Positions 1 to 11,150 of a stretch of DNA of 64,000 nt are shown in pieces; the stretch's first letter is position 1; each line of letters opens with the position of its first letter. Location: the NCBI GenBank assembly GCA_946902985.2, contig OX336395.1, positions 290,837,065-290,901,064 on the forward strand. The letters are read 5' to 3'. The DNA comes from Meconema thalassinum (Eukaryota; Arthropoda; Insecta; Orthoptera; Tettigoniidae). The position numbers and the translations under genes were made by a program. The notes under the pieces are model-generated. The model saw only the letters and a list, made by a program, of their open reading frames with translations. It searched no databases and was not told where the DNA came from.

Positions 1-229
1 TGTGTACTTGTAATTCAGATGAGGATTGTGAAGGAGGCGACCGTGGCCTTAAGTTAGGTCAGGGGCGTATATAAGGGGGAACTGTGGGGGCTTCAGCATC
101 CCCCCCGATGAAAGCCAATAAAAATGAAGAATGTGTTGCTTTCGTAAAAGCATAAAATAATTATAAATTTGGTTGTACCCTAATCCTAACTTATTGGCTA
201 AGTTATATACAATATCACGATTGAAATTA

Positions 230-385
230 GACTACCTCGTGGTGTAGTGACTAGCATTCTCTGGCTGTCAAATTCGATTCCCGACTCTGCCAAGAACTTT
301 TAATTCTGGTCTGAGGGCTAGAACTGTCTCTTGTGAGACGGAAATGAGAATTCCACAGCACGGTACTTTATTTAGGCCATAATAG
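230..385 (+). repeat. SINE family B fragment (tRNA-like head)
   Basis: The segment has a tRNA-like start (cctcgtggtgtagtgac) and a B-box-like attcgattccc, followed by a family-specific stretch (aattctggtctgagg). The same order recurs near 28227 and 43966. No product is expected. The copy is degraded and truncated on the right. Confidence 0.6.
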
Positions 386-615
386 AAAACATTTTATTTG
401 TGTGTTGTATTTTAAAACTTTTGTATTGCCACTAATTGTAGGCTATTAGAATTTTACAATTAACTGTTATCTAAAATAATTACAGAAAGTTAATTGCCCT
501 AAGATATTGGTTGATATTTCTGGGTATTTTGCGGTGACAATTCCCTGAGAATACTCACACTTTTCCAGGATAGGCAGACCCCCCGAAAAGAAATAGTATA
601 TACGCTCCTGAATTA
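386..615. other. Unassigned AT-rich sequence
   Basis: I see no gene or recognisable repeat in this AT-rich stretch. Confidence 0.4.
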
Positions 616-745
616 GGTACCATCGCGCCATTTGCCTGCAGTAGAAGTGGGGAAACCACGGAAAGCCTCTTCCAGGAAAGTTGAGGTAGGAATAGAACCC
701 GCCTCTTTAGTTTAGCTGCACGTGGCTAAGTTTACCCCGTTCCAG
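616..745 (-). repeat. SINE family B 3' body fragment
   Basis: This is the reverse complement of the family B body seen at 22440-22600, sharing the blocks ggaaaccacgg, tggcgcgatggtacc (as its complement) and the protein-free linker around the secondary box. It lies head-on against the plus-strand fragment that follows. Confidence 0.6.
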
Positions 746-921
746 CCCTCAGACAAGAATTAATCTACCCTGGGCCTTCGCGGGGACAGCTCGTGAGACA
801 AAACTGAGGTGGGTTAGATTCCCTCCTGAAAGGGGTTTTTCCCCACTTAAACTCCAAGCGAATGCAGTCTCCTTCCCAATCCTCAACTGACACACACTAA
901 TACATCCCATCACAATTCCTC

Positions 922-954
<33 letters not shown>

Positions 955-960
955 CTACAC
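746..960 (+). repeat. SINE family B fragment ending in (CA)n
   Basis: This plus-strand family B fragment contains the gtgagacaaaactgagg block and a tail (cacacactaatac) shared with families A and B. The tail runs into a (CA)n microsatellite at about 925-953. The open frames here come from the dinucleotide run and are not genes. Confidence 0.6.
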
Positions 961-1259
961 GTGGCTGATGGCAAAGATGCCCCAAGCTCCTATAATGAAT
1001 TGACATGAATATTCTTTTGCTAGGTAATGATCATAAACTTGGTCTTCTTTATGTTCATTCGGAGACTCAATTGCCACAAAATGTGTTAAGTCGATGATTA
1101 TAAAACTGTTCTGCTCTAAGTCACGTTTTCGTAACATGCTTTCTCTCTCGTATGAAGAGCACGATCTTTCAATTTGATTGGAGGGGGAACGGGAAGCCTT
1201 TGGCACTAAATTATTTACCTCAGTGTATGCCATATGTTTCTCCTGTCACGGAAGACTCT

Positions 1260-1677
1260 CTGGTTGGTTCCTTAGTTTAGAGGTTGCGACAACGCGGTCA
1301 TGTAGCCCCGTGTACTTTGAGTGTGTGTAGAATCTGTCTGATTACCGGTGTTAATTGTGATATCTGTATTAGTGTGTGTTGTCTGTGATTCAGGTAAGGA
1401 CTAGACGATCAATTTCAATTAGTTCCGAATTTTTCTACCAAATGCTAGTCAACGACACCTAGCTGTGAACTTGGTTACTAGCTGCCACCGCAACCGGCAC
1501 CTGGAGGTGAACGTTGGAAGTTAAAAGAGCGTTTGGCTTTACTTCCCCTCCGAAGGTAGGCATACTGAGGGATTTTTAGCGCTCTTAAAAAAATCCGACG
1601 ACTTCGTTCGAGTTTGAACCCGCGATCTTGGCCATAGAAGCTCAGCCTGCTACCAATTACGTCACCGAAGCCACCGT
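1260..1677 (-). repeat. SINE family A, reverse orientation, with TSD
   Basis: The tRNA-like head reads on the minus strand from 1677 (ggcttcggtgacgtaatt, B box gggttcaaactcg-like). The tail runs to a ggttggttcc end at 1260. Both sides carry the 8-base repeat aagactct (1252-1259 and 1678-1685), a plausible TSD. The interior matches the full copy at 9502-10019. Confidence 0.8.
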
Positions 1678-1902
1678 AAGACTCTTATGTATCCAGGGGC
1701 AACGTCTGACGTCATGAAAGGTAGTTTGTTACCTGCCAGAACTGTCTCGTCCAGTCCGCATAAGTCAAGCTTATCCCCACTAATTATTATTGTGTACTGA
1801 AAAGTAGACAAATATATTAAGGTGGGCTTCGCCTACGTGGTATGACTAGCATCTATCTTTACACAGCACCCCGGATGCTTTCATTGCGGAGCTAGCAAGA
1901 TA

Positions 1903-3234
1903 AATGGGTTGTTTTTTAAGTTTTGGCACCTTTGTTATAACTGGATTAATAACTCATTTAGATGGTTCCAAGTTTTACAGACCCTCGACGTAGGCCCCAC
2001 CGTTGCGTACAACGTGTTCCCAGCGATGGGGAAGTCGTTGGATCCCGTTGGCACTGCCCAATCTATTGATGGTACGAAGAGAGCGCTCGGCAGCCTGCTT
2101 AACGTCTTCAATTGTACGGAAGCGCTCCCCGCGCATTGTCATCTTCATCTTCGGGATGAGATCATAGTCACAGGGACTGATGTCGGGAGAATATGGGGGG
2201 TGATAGAGGACCTCCCAGCCCCAGCGATCCAACAATGCCGACACAACGCCTGCTGTGTGTGCCTAGCATTGTCATGCAGAACGATGGGCGGTGTAACCAT
2301 GTGGTGGCGCCGTTTCCTTCTCAGAGCTTCTCGGAGATGGTCTTGCAGAAACGAACAATAGTACGCCGCATTAACGGTTTGCCCTCGGGGAACAGTATGG
2401 TGATTGATCACACCATCCCAATCATAGGCAAGAATCAACATTACCTTCACATTGGTGGGGGGTTGGTCGAACTGTTCGTTTCCGTGGTGATCCGTGGTGC
2501 CGCCACTCGTTCGTTTGGCGTTTTAACTGTGGCTCATAAGATCTGGCTCACGTCTCGTCAATGGTTATGATACGCCGTAAGAAGGCCTCTCCTTCGCGCT
2601 CATAACGCTGCAAGTGCATACGACAAGCGTAATATCGCAGCCATTTGTGTATGTCGGTTAAGTCATGCGGAACCCATTTGGACGCAATCTTCCTCATTTT
2701 CAGTAGGCTAAGTCCTTCAGGATGTGGAGGACAGTTGAATGAGCCAGTCTGGTATCTTGCTCTAATTGATGAATCGTTACGTTCCGATCCACCTCCACTA
2801 ACGCGGACACCATCTGTACATTGTCATCACTTACTGGTGGGTGACCAGATCGAGGCATGTTCTCCAAACGTTCGCGCCTATCTCGAAAGGCTGCAACCCA
2901 TCTTGCTACCGTTCTGAACGGTAACGCAGCTGCACCGCACGCTTCCTGCAATCCTCGGTGACACTGTTTAGCACTGCGACCCCTAGCACACTGAATTTTT
3001 ATCCACGTTCTCTGCTCCTGCTTGGAAAACATTGCGACTGTCTTTCGCGAGCGCTGGTCTCACACTACTCATCTAACAGGCGCGACTGCGCACGAGCGGT
3101 GTTGAGGACGGGCGAGGTCATGTGCTCTGAGCGAGGGGATGCAGGGCAGCAACCGTCGGTAAAAGTGGCAGCGCCCAACATTGTTGCAACTTGGCACTGA
3201 AGCATTGGTGCCAAAACTAAAAAACCAACCCATG
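1903..3234 (-). mobile_element. Mariner-family DNA transposon
   Basis: This 1332-base element is bounded by inverted repeats of about 28 bases. The left begins aatgggttgttttttaag; the right, on the complement, reads catgggttggttttttag; both continue into ttttggcacc. A TA dinucleotide abuts both ends (1901-1902 and 3235-3236), as expected for Tc1/mariner target duplication. It encodes a broken transposase on the minus strand. Length, TA target, TIRs and catalytic motifs all agree with the mariner family. Confidence 0.93.
1975..3032 (-). pseudogene. Mariner transposase, frameshifted
   Basis: The N-terminal helix-turn-helix domain starts with ATG at 3030-3032 and reads through 2700 (110 residues). 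The middle carries the first catalytic aspartate in a TIDET motif (GAC at 2557-2559), where the usual following Trp codon is a TGA stop (2548-2550). The second catalytic Asp is in LHDNAR (2271-2273). The third is in SPCDYDL (2167-2169). The last two are 104 bases apart, one base short of the 105 expected for the 34-residue spacing of classical mariners, so at least one single-base deletion lies between them. The protein would cut and paste the element; this copy is dead. Confidence 0.92.
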
Positions 3235-3434
3235 TATATACAGAAACAATCCGCGTAATCTGGAGACTCTCGAAAACTGCACCATTACGAAATATCAGTG
3301 AGGATGAATTACAGCGAATGTACAAAAACTTCGTACGTTGGTGCAATGTGTGTTAGTAAATTAAGGACAGCATTTCCAGCAACTTCTGTGAAATTCATGG
3401 AAGTAAATAATACATAAATAAAAAGGAAGGAAGG

Positions 3435-3622
3435 AAGCTTGTAGTTTAACGTGACCGTTAATCTTGAGATCATGAGCCACGGGACCTCCTTTTTACGTGG
3501 AATCCGAACCACAGGACATGGCATTTCACTTCGAAAATCTCACATGCATTGACCGGGAATCGAACCCGGACCGCCTTGGTGAAAGGCATACAGCTAGACC
3601 ACTGAGCCACCACGCCCATACA
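3435..3622 (-). repeat. SINE family G (tRNA-derived)
   Basis: Read on the minus strand, a tRNA-like head (gcgtggtggctcagtgg, B box gggttcgattcccgg) is followed by an aatgcatgtgagatttt body. The same head and body occur at 36105-36235 on the plus strand. Confidence 0.75.
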
Positions 3623-3941
3623 TAAATAAAACAGCCTTACAAATCCCATAGGGGCTATGGGCTTCTGCATTGCAGGAACAGTGCTCAGTTTCTACTCACC
3701 AAGTGAGAAAGTCCTGAGGAGCATAATTTGGTCCAAGCTTTCCCGTTGTCCTAGCGTTGGCGCACGTGGTTTCCGGTAGGAGACTTGTCACTTCTGTATC
3801 AGGTAGCCGCTTCTTCTACCATTGGAGATGTATCTAGTCTAGAATGCCTCTTCGCAATGAAAACATCTATGCGGAGTTGTTGCGAAATGATACATGCATT
3901 AGGTATGAACATTGCCCCATTATAACTGTGGTTATATAACT

Positions 3942-4277
3942 GAAAATGAAAATCCACAGCCTGCTTTCAGTCTCCGACCGGGTCAGGAATGGAATGAATG
4001 AAGCCCCCATCTAGCGACGAGGATATGAATTGTGCCGGCAGTCGAGGCCTGACGCACTCCTCTGGGGCAATATTAAATGAATGACAGATGAAATGAAATG
4101 TTAGTGGAGAGTGTTGCTGCTGGAATGAAATTTTGACAGGGAAAACCGGAGTACCCGGAGAAAAACCTGTCTGCCTCCGTTTCGTCCAGCACAGATCTCA
4201 CATGGAGTGACCGGGATTTCAACCACGGACCCAGCGGTGAGAGGCCGGCGTGCTGCCGCCTAAGCCACGGAGGCCTT
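3942..4277 (-). repeat. SINE family C, reverse orientation, with TSD
   Basis: The head reads on the minus strand from 4277 (cctccgtggcttaggcgg, B box tggttgaaatcccgg). The body includes ctccgggtactccggttt and the 3' end is aggctgtggattttcat. The flanks tgtggttatataact (left) and tgtggttataact (right) form a slightly diverged TSD. Confidence 0.85.
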
Positions 4278-4528
4278 CTGTGGTTATAACTAATACATGT
4301 AATTTTTCCAGACCTGTTATTTATTTTTGTACATATATTGCATACATTGTACCCCCCCACCCCCCCCCCCTCTCTCCCCCAGTCTTTGGGCAATATTCGT
4401 GTTGACCGTCTGAAGAGCTACAAATAACTGTTTGTTTTGGCAACACTGGAAAATGGCTTCAAAACTTTACATCCCTAATTTTAAACCAAACCGTTTTTTT
4501 TTTTGTACTGTAGTAAATAAACGCACTA

Positions 4529-4871
4529 ATATCGTATGACCTCGGGTGCCGGATGCAAGCTTTGTTATTTGACACCCAGAGGGTAGCTTGCATGTCGAAT
4601 TTCGTTGTTCCTTGAAGCACTATGAAAGTCAAGGAGGTTAGATATCGAAGCTCCTTGACTCTATAGCGCTTTCTAGTAGAGAAATGAGGAGCTTTGTGTT
4701 GGCGGAAAATCGCGAGATTAATTTTGCCATTATAAACACGACCTACTGAATTCAAATGGGTTCTTTAACATGCCAACAACGTATGACATGCATGTCGTGA
4801 TTGTCGCCTTTCAAAAATCACTTACCTCGGCCAGGAGCGAGCCTGCAATCATGGGGTTGGTAGTCCGACAC
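4529..4871 (-). repeat. SINE family E, reverse orientation
   Basis: This matches the copies at 7407-7778 and 17991-18690, from atatcgtatg to gtccgacac. Read on the minus strand, a weak tRNA-like B box (aggctcgctcctggc) lies near the start, which orients the element. No coding capacity is expected. Confidence 0.7.
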
Positions 4872-5216
4872 GATAACTACTCAAGTGTTGCAATCACAAC
4901 GGTTAATTACAATTTGAGCGCTGCCTATTTTTTTTTTCCTAAATAAAAACATTTGGAAATTTTGGAGATATCACCTTAAAACTAGCACAATGAATTTTTA
5001 ATTTTTTGAAGTTCACTTAACTATTTACATTCGTGTATTTTATGTCCCTTCCTAAATTTATTTTTTATCGCCACTATTATACCAAGAAATATAACATGTT
5101 CATGCAAAAATTGAAAATAAAAAATAAATAAAAACTTTCTTCATATTCAGTTTCAGAATGGGGACATATTTTTTCTCAGCTTTAGTACAAGTCATTCCTA
5201 ATTTGTTGTTGTTTGA
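4872..5216. other. Unassigned AT-rich sequence
   Basis: The stretch is AT-rich with T runs and no recognisable gene. Confidence 0.4.
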
Positions 5217-6600
5217 GTCTTCAGTCTTTTGACTGGTTTGATGCAGCTCTCCATGCCTCCCTGTCCTGAGCTAATCGTTTCATCTCTACATAGCTACCAC
5301 ACCCTACATCCGAGCCAATCTTTTTAACATATTCTAACCTTGGTCTACCCCTACAGTTCTTGTCCTCAACCCTTCCTTCCATAACTAAGCTTGCTATTCC
5401 TGGGTGTCTTAGTATGTGTCCTACCAACCTATCTCTTCTCTTCATTAGCTGTCGCCATAAACATCTCTCCTCTCCCACTCGTCTTAATACCTCTTCGCTT
5501 GTAACCCTATCTACCCATCTGATCTTCATCATTCTCCTGTAACACCACATTTCAAATGCTTCAATTCTCCTCTCTTCTGCTGCACCAATAGTCCAAGTTT
5601 CACTTCCATAGAGCGCCATGCTCCAGACAAAGGCTTTCAAAAATGACTTCCTAATACCTAAATCTATATTCGATGTCAACAGATTCCTTTTTTGTAGAAA
5701 TGCTTTCTTTGCCTGAGCCAACCTACTTTTTATATCCTCTTTGCTTCGTCCATCACTGGTTATTCTGCTTCCTAAGTAACAGAAGTCTCCTACTTCCTTC
5801 AGCTTTTCACCTGCCAATTTGATGTCCATAGAGGTTTCTGATTTATTTCGGCTGCATTCCAGTATTTTTGTTTCACATTTATTAATTTTCATCATGAATT
5901 CTTTCCGTAAGATGGAGTCCATACCATTCAAAAACTCTAATTTCCTTCATTGCTTGTTCTATGTAAAGATTGAAAAGTATGGGTGATAAGTTGCAGCCTT
6001 GCCTAACACCTTTCTGAATATCAGATTCTCTCTCATGTCCTTTAGCTCGAATGACTGCTGTCTGGTTTCTATATGGATTGTAGATTACCCTCCTATCCCT
6101 GTACTTTATTCCAATAGATTTCAAAATTTCAAACAATTTAGTCCAATCAACGTTATCAAAAGCCTTTTCTAAGTCTACAAATGCCATGAACGTTCTCTTA
6201 TCTTTCCTTATTCTACCTTCCAAAATCAGCATAAGACTTAGTACAGCTTCCCTTGTTCCTACATTTCTCCTGAAACCAAACTGGTCTTCACCCAACTCAG
6301 TTTCTATCTGGCTTTCAATTCTCTTGTAAATTATTCTAGACAGGATCTTTGAAGCATGAGTAATAAAGCTGATTGTACGGTAATCTTTACATCTGTCAGC
6401 TCCCACTTTTTTTTTGGTATAGGGATGATTACATTCTTCTTGAAATCAGGGGGTACCACACCTGTCTCATAAATCCTGCACACCAAGTGAAATAACCTGA
6501 TCAGACCTTCATCTCCTATGCAGCGTAGCAACTCAATCGGTATATCACCTATGCCTGGTGCTTTTTTCCTGCTTAAGTCTTCCAAAGATCCTTAATTTGA
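5217..6600 (-). pseudogene. Non-LTR retrotransposon ORF2 (reverse transcriptase), broken
   Basis: Three overlapping minus-strand frames give consecutive parts of a LINE reverse transcriptase. The first (6331-6585) contains KKAPGIGDIP. The second (5882-6406) contains DYRTISFI, GFRRNVGT and AFVDLEKAFDNVDW (RT motif A, first catalytic Asp), then GVRQGCNLSPILFN (motif B). The third (5221-5931) is the thumb and C-terminal part with YLGSRIT, YGSETWT, EAFEMWCYRRMM and a final REAWRAASNQSKD-type end. The segment that should carry the catalytic YADD/FADD motif between frames two and three is missing, so there is an internal deletion as well as frameshifts. The 3' end on the minus strand is at about 5217. 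Confidence 0.9.
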
Positions 6601-7049
6601 CACTTTGTTGAGGTGAATTACAACTTGACTTATTCATGTTTGAACCTGTTTAGTTATTAGGTAAATTAAGTTGAAGGTTTTGCATTATAATTAGACGCGC
6701 ACTCTCGTCCATTTAAATGAATTTTCTGAGAATATTTTTGCATGGAACATGTAGAAACCACACATTTTCTTAAATATAGCTATTGATCTGGAAACGACCA
6801 GAAATAAGTAAATATTCCACCCAAATAATCATTTCAAACTTAAACATTTGGAATGGCCGTTACAGCCATTAAAAGAAGCAATGGCAAATGCTTATCTTCC
6901 CTATCCTTCTGTCATTAGGGATTCATGTAAAACACTATCTCCCCCCCCCCCCCCCACTTAGCTAGTCGGTCGAAAACTATTTCCATAGTAGGCCTACACA
7001 GAAATAATTTCTTCAATTTCTGGCCTTTTTTTTATTGTTTCTCTCTTAA
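6601..7049. other. Unassigned sequence with poly-C run
   Basis: I see no gene here. A run of C lies at about 6942-6957. Confidence 0.4.
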
Positions 7050-8219
7050 AATGAAGCAATGATGGAAATTGCTGAAAAATTTAAAGTGGGAGTGAAGATT
7101 CAAGAAGAAATCATTTCAACTCTGAGATTTGCTGATAAAATCGCCATCTTGTCCAACACGCCCGAGGATTTGAATGAGTTTCTAAATGGTATGGATTCTG
7201 TCTTGAGGAAAGAATTGTTAAAATAATTGTAAAACAAAAATATTGGAATGCAGCCGAAAGGCAGATGGAAGTCTAAAGGAAGTAGGAGGCTTCTGTTACT
7301 TAGGAAGCAAAATAACCAGTAATGGACGAAACAAGGAGATTATAGAAGGTAGGTTAGCTCAAGCAAGGAAAGCATTCCTACAGAAAAGGAATCTGTTGAA
7401 ATCAAATATTATTATTATTATTATTATAATATCGTATGGCCTCTGGTGCCTGGTGCAAGCTTTGTTAATTGACACCCAGAGGGTAGCTTGCATGTCGAAT
7501 TTCGTCGTTCCTTTGAACGCTATGAAAGTCAAGGAGGTTAGATATCTAAACTCCTTGACACTACAGCGCTTTCAAGTAGAGAATGGAGGAACTTTGTGTT
7601 GGCGGAAAATCCCGAGATTAATTTTGCCATTATGAACTCGGCCTACTAAATTCAAATGGGTTCTTTTAACATGCCAACATCGTATGACATGAGTATCGTG
7701 ATTTTTCTCGCCTTCAAAAAAATATCACTTACCATGGCCAGGAGCGAACCTGCAATCTTGGGGTTGGTAGTCCGACACTATAGATTTAGGTATTAGGAAG
7801 TCATTCCTGAAATCCTTTGTCTGGAGCGTGGCGCTCTATGGGAGTGAAAATTGGGACTATTGGGAGCAGCGGAAGAGATGAGAATAGAAGCGTTTGAAAT
7901 GTGATGTTACAGGAGAATGATCAGATGGGTAGATAGAGTAATGCCTGAAGAGGTATTGAGACGAGGAGAGATGTTTGTGGCGACTGCTAATTAAGCGAAG
8001 AGATAGGTTGGTAGGACACATACTAAGACACCCAGGAATAGGAAACTTAGTTATGGAAGGGTTGAGGATAAGAACTGTAGGGGTAGACAAAGATTAGAAT
8101 ATGTCAAACAGATTGTCTCGGATGTAAGGTGTGATAGCTATGTAGAGATGAAACGATTAGCTCAGGACAGGGAGGCATGGAGGGGTGGATCAAGCCAGTC
8201 AAAAGACTGAAGACTGAAA
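7050..8219 (+). pseudogene. LINE ORF2 fragment, split by a SINE insertion
   Basis: This is a plus-strand copy of the same LINE family as 5217-6600. The 7050-7406 part encodes an LRFADK stretch, where the second Asp of the catalytic FADD is replaced by Lys, then NGMDSVLRKE-like and FCYLGSKITSNG sequences. The 7779-8219 part continues with the IRKSFLKSFVW and ALYGSENW region and ends at caagccagtcaaaagactg. A family E SINE (7407-7778) interrupts it between these parts. Frameshifts are also present. Confidence 0.88.
7407..7778 (-). repeat. SINE family E inserted in LINE, with (ATT)n
   Basis: The body is nearly identical in layout to 4529-4871. The (ATT)n run at 7407-7430 sits at its 3' end as read on the minus strand, as expected for a LINE-mobilised element. 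It splits the LINE reading frame around it. Confidence 0.8.
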
Positions 8220-8312
8220 CACCGGGAATTGGTTTTAATGGACAGCCTTCATTGTAAAATAACTTCAGTAAAGTAATCTTTGAGTAACTTAATGCCGTGT
8301 TTGTGAAGTAGG

Positions 8313-8633
8313 TTTTTTGTTGTTGTCGTGTGGCCTCTTGAGAGGCAGAGTGCAGGTCTTTTCTATTCGACGCCCGTGGGCGACCTGCGCGTCGGGATGA
8401 GATGGAATGGAGGAAGGTGAATGAATGAAACTGGGCAAGGATGTGGAAGGAATCGGCCGTGGCCTATCAGAAGGTACCGTCTCAGCGTTTGCCTGGTGTT
8501 GAAAATGGGAAACCACGGAAAACCATTTCAAGGACGGCCGACGGTGGGACTCGAACCCACGCGTCTACCGAGTCAGCAGAGAGGTCCCATGACCTAATGC
8601 TGCGCTTTAGCCAGCTGAGCCACTACTGTCGGT
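8313..8633 (-). repeat. SINE family D, reverse orientation, with TSD
   Basis: On the minus strand the head reads agtggctcagctggctaaag (A box) and later gggttcgagtcccacc (B box). The tail at 8318-8400 resembles the tail of family E (gtgtggcctct... then a tcgacgcccgtgggcg block). The flanks tgtgaagtagg (8302-8312) and tgcgaagtagg (8634-8644) differ by one base and form the TSD. Confidence 0.8.
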
Positions 8634-8904
8634 TGCGAAGTAGGCAATAGCAACTTAATGTTATTTGTAATGATACAGTAATTAGGCCTAAGTATAATGT
8701 TCAAGTAGCCTAACTGAAGTTCAAGCCAGTTGTTTTGAATGGAGTCGTTATTCCTTGTTGCTACATTCCAGCACGTTCACTGCCTTGCAAATTTTATTGC
8801 TGTAAGGTGATTGTTCACAGCCACTATAATTCTTATCAATGACGCAGGTCCGGCTAGAGGAAGGGCCTGAGAGCTAGAGCGTTCAGTCAAGGGCCCGGAA
8901 GAGA

Positions 8905-9408
8905 CATTGGTTGGTTCCTCAGTTTAGGGGCTGCGACAACGAGGTCATGTAGCCCCGTGTACTTTGGGTGTGTGTAGAATCTGTCTGATAACCGGTGTTA
9001 ATTGTGATGACAGTATTAGTGTGTGTCATCTGTTTTTAATTCAAGTAAGGACTTCAGACAATAATTTCAAGTTCCGTACTTCCTACTTTTGCCTCCAAAT
9101 GCTAACGTCTACGACACCCAGCTTGCGGATTTGACTACTAGATGGCATCGCAGTCAGCACCTGGCGGCGAACGTTGGAACTAATAGTTATCAATCCTAAT
9201 TTACAAATTTGGGCTTCACACAAGTGTAGTTAGTGGAAGGTTCTTTTACATGCCATAAATCTGACATGGGCCGGCCGGCGTTACTTCCCCTCCGAAGGGG
9301 ATTTTTAACGCTCCTAAAAAATCAGACCCCTTCGACCAGGTTTGAACCCGCGACCTTGGGCATAGAAGCTCAAGCATTCTACTAACTACGGCACCGGAGT
9401 CGCCTGTG
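8905..9408 (-). repeat. SINE family A, reverse orientation, with TSD
   Basis: This copy has the family A tail at its left (ggttggttcctcagttt) and the tRNA-like head at its right. The 9-base flank cggaagaga is found at 8896-8904 and 9409-9417. It lies head-to-head with the next copy, which begins 93 bases away. Confidence 0.88.
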
Positions 9409-9501
9409 CGGAAGAGAAACCACAGTGTTATAATTGCTAGGACAGCCTTTTATATGAATTTAAAAAAAACCACGCATGGATAAAATTGAAATACAAATTA
9501 G

Positions 9502-10019
9502 TCGGCTTCGGTGGCGTAGTCGGTAGCATGCTGAGCTTCTATGGCCAAGATAGCGGGTTCAAACCCGGCCGAAGCCATCGGATTTTTTAAGAGCGTTAAA
9601 ATCCCTCGGTATGCCTTCCTTCGGAGGGGAAGTAAAGCTGGCGGTCCCATGTCATAGATTTATGGCATGTTAAAGAACCTTCCACTAACTACACCTGTGT
9701 GAAGCTAAATTGTATAGGTTAAGAATGTAAACAACGCTCTTAGGTTGCTACGTTCGTTGCCAAGAGCCAAATGCGGTGGCGTCTATTATCTAAGTTCTGA
9801 ACTTGACCTAGTAGTCGTTGACGGTGGCGCTTGGCGGCAAAAGTAGGAACTATTTGAAAAATTCTAAGTTGCAGTACTTGAATTAAAAAAACAGATAACA
9901 CACACTAATACAGTCATCACAATTAACACCGGTTATCAGACAGATTCTACACACACCCCAAGTACACGGGGCTACATGACCGCGTTGTCGCAGCCCCTAA
10001 ACTTAAGAACCAACCAACC
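9502..10019 (+). repeat. SINE family A, full-length reference copy with TSD
   Basis: This is the most complete family A copy, 518 bases. The order is: a tRNA-like head (ggcttcggtggcgtagtc; B box gggttcaaacccggcc), a body with tcggaggggaagtaaag, and a tail with cacactaatacagtcatc ending in aagaaccaaccaacc. The perfect 14-base TSD gaaatacaaattag lies at 9488-9501 and 10020-10033. Confidence 0.95.
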
Positions 10020-10039
10020 GAAATACAAATTAGACTGAA

Positions 10040-10345
10040 TTTTGAAAATAAGCAATCCGGATTAGATTCCCGGCTATTCCAAAAAACAAAACAAAAATGG
10101 TCCTAGGACTGGAACTTGGGGTACACTTCAGCCTCGTGAGGGAACAATTCACACCTTCGTCATCCTGGAAGCGTGTCCCCCCTCCCCCCAGGTAAATCTT
10201 GGGATGGTACCTATCTTAATGCCACGGCCGCCACCTTCCCAATCATATTTCCAGTGTACAAATACACATACTAGTACAGCTATCACAATTACACAGGTTA
10301 TCACACACCCGCGTGTCGCAGCATCTAAAATAAGGAACCACTACC
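10040..10345 (+). repeat. SINE family B copy
   Basis: The segment contains the B-box-like agattcccggc, the family block cttggggtacacttcagcc, and the tail ctatcacaattacacaggtt, which is homologous to the family A tail. Confidence 0.7.
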
Positions 10346-10399
10346 ATACTTCCTACAGACATTGGGTGTTTGCCACTGCTCGAGTCACCAGGCAAGGGG

Positions 10400-11150
10400 G
10401 CTCACAACTTGTGGGACGTGGGTTGGCAACCACGGGACCCCAGCTGAGTGCGGCATTGCTTGCACTTACTTGTGCCAGGCTCCTCTGTTATATTTCCTCT
10501 CGACCTTCATTGGTCAACTTAGTGTTCTGTTCAGATCCCGATGGTATTAGGGTATCCGAGACCTACGGAGTCTTTCATTTTCCCGCCTTAGTTGGATCTT
10601 CTCATCTTTTCTGATTCCTCATTCTTCCAGGGTTCAGTCTTCTTATTTTCTTTTCATATCTCTTGCCTTCTGCTCAAGGCCCTCAAGGAGGCTGTGTGCG
10701 TGTGCGTGTGCGTGTGCGTGTGTGTGTGTGTGTAGCCCCACCACTTCTGGTGCATCCTCGATAGTGCTACACCTTCAGAGGCTCATGGCTGGTGAGTTCG
10801 GGAGTTGGCGACCCCGAGGGCTTCCTGAGCTGGGTCCGGATTTTCTCCTTCTTCCATTGTCTTTGGGGCGGTCACTCTCCTATTTTCCCCTTTCCTATCT
10901 GCCTTTCATGGCTCTCCTTCCTGGAAAGTCCCTCAACTCTTAATTCTTCGAGGTTTGAGGGCACTTCTTTTCTTCCTGTCCTTTATTTGCCTTATTCTTA
11001 TTTTTGTTTCAATTTCCTCTTCGAGTTTAAGTATGTAGGATTTAGTTTCATTATATTTACATTGTCACGATCATCCAAACCATTCGGGGCCGTTAACCCA
11101 GATGTTAGGCTCCTTAAAACAACCATTATCATCACCACCAGTGGTGTCCA
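10400..11150 (+). repeat. LINE-like 3' region, copy 1
   Basis: This segment is homologous over about 700 bases to 14480-15165. Both begin near ggttggcgaccacggga-like sequence, share gatggtattagggtatcc and ggctcatggctggtgag, and finish with gatgttaggc and ccttaaaa before a CAT-rich end. The terminal block also ends the repeat at 40675-40757. I interpret it as the untranslated 3' portion of a non-LTR retrotransposon. A (TG)n tract at about 10693-10733 is specific to this copy. The open frames here are not supported as genes because they are not conserved in copy 2. Confidence 0.7.

Noticed and set aside
749..1006. 85-codon minus-strand frame
   Set aside because: It is created by the (CA)n repeat and SINE B sequence, and the Val/Cys run is a repeat translation.
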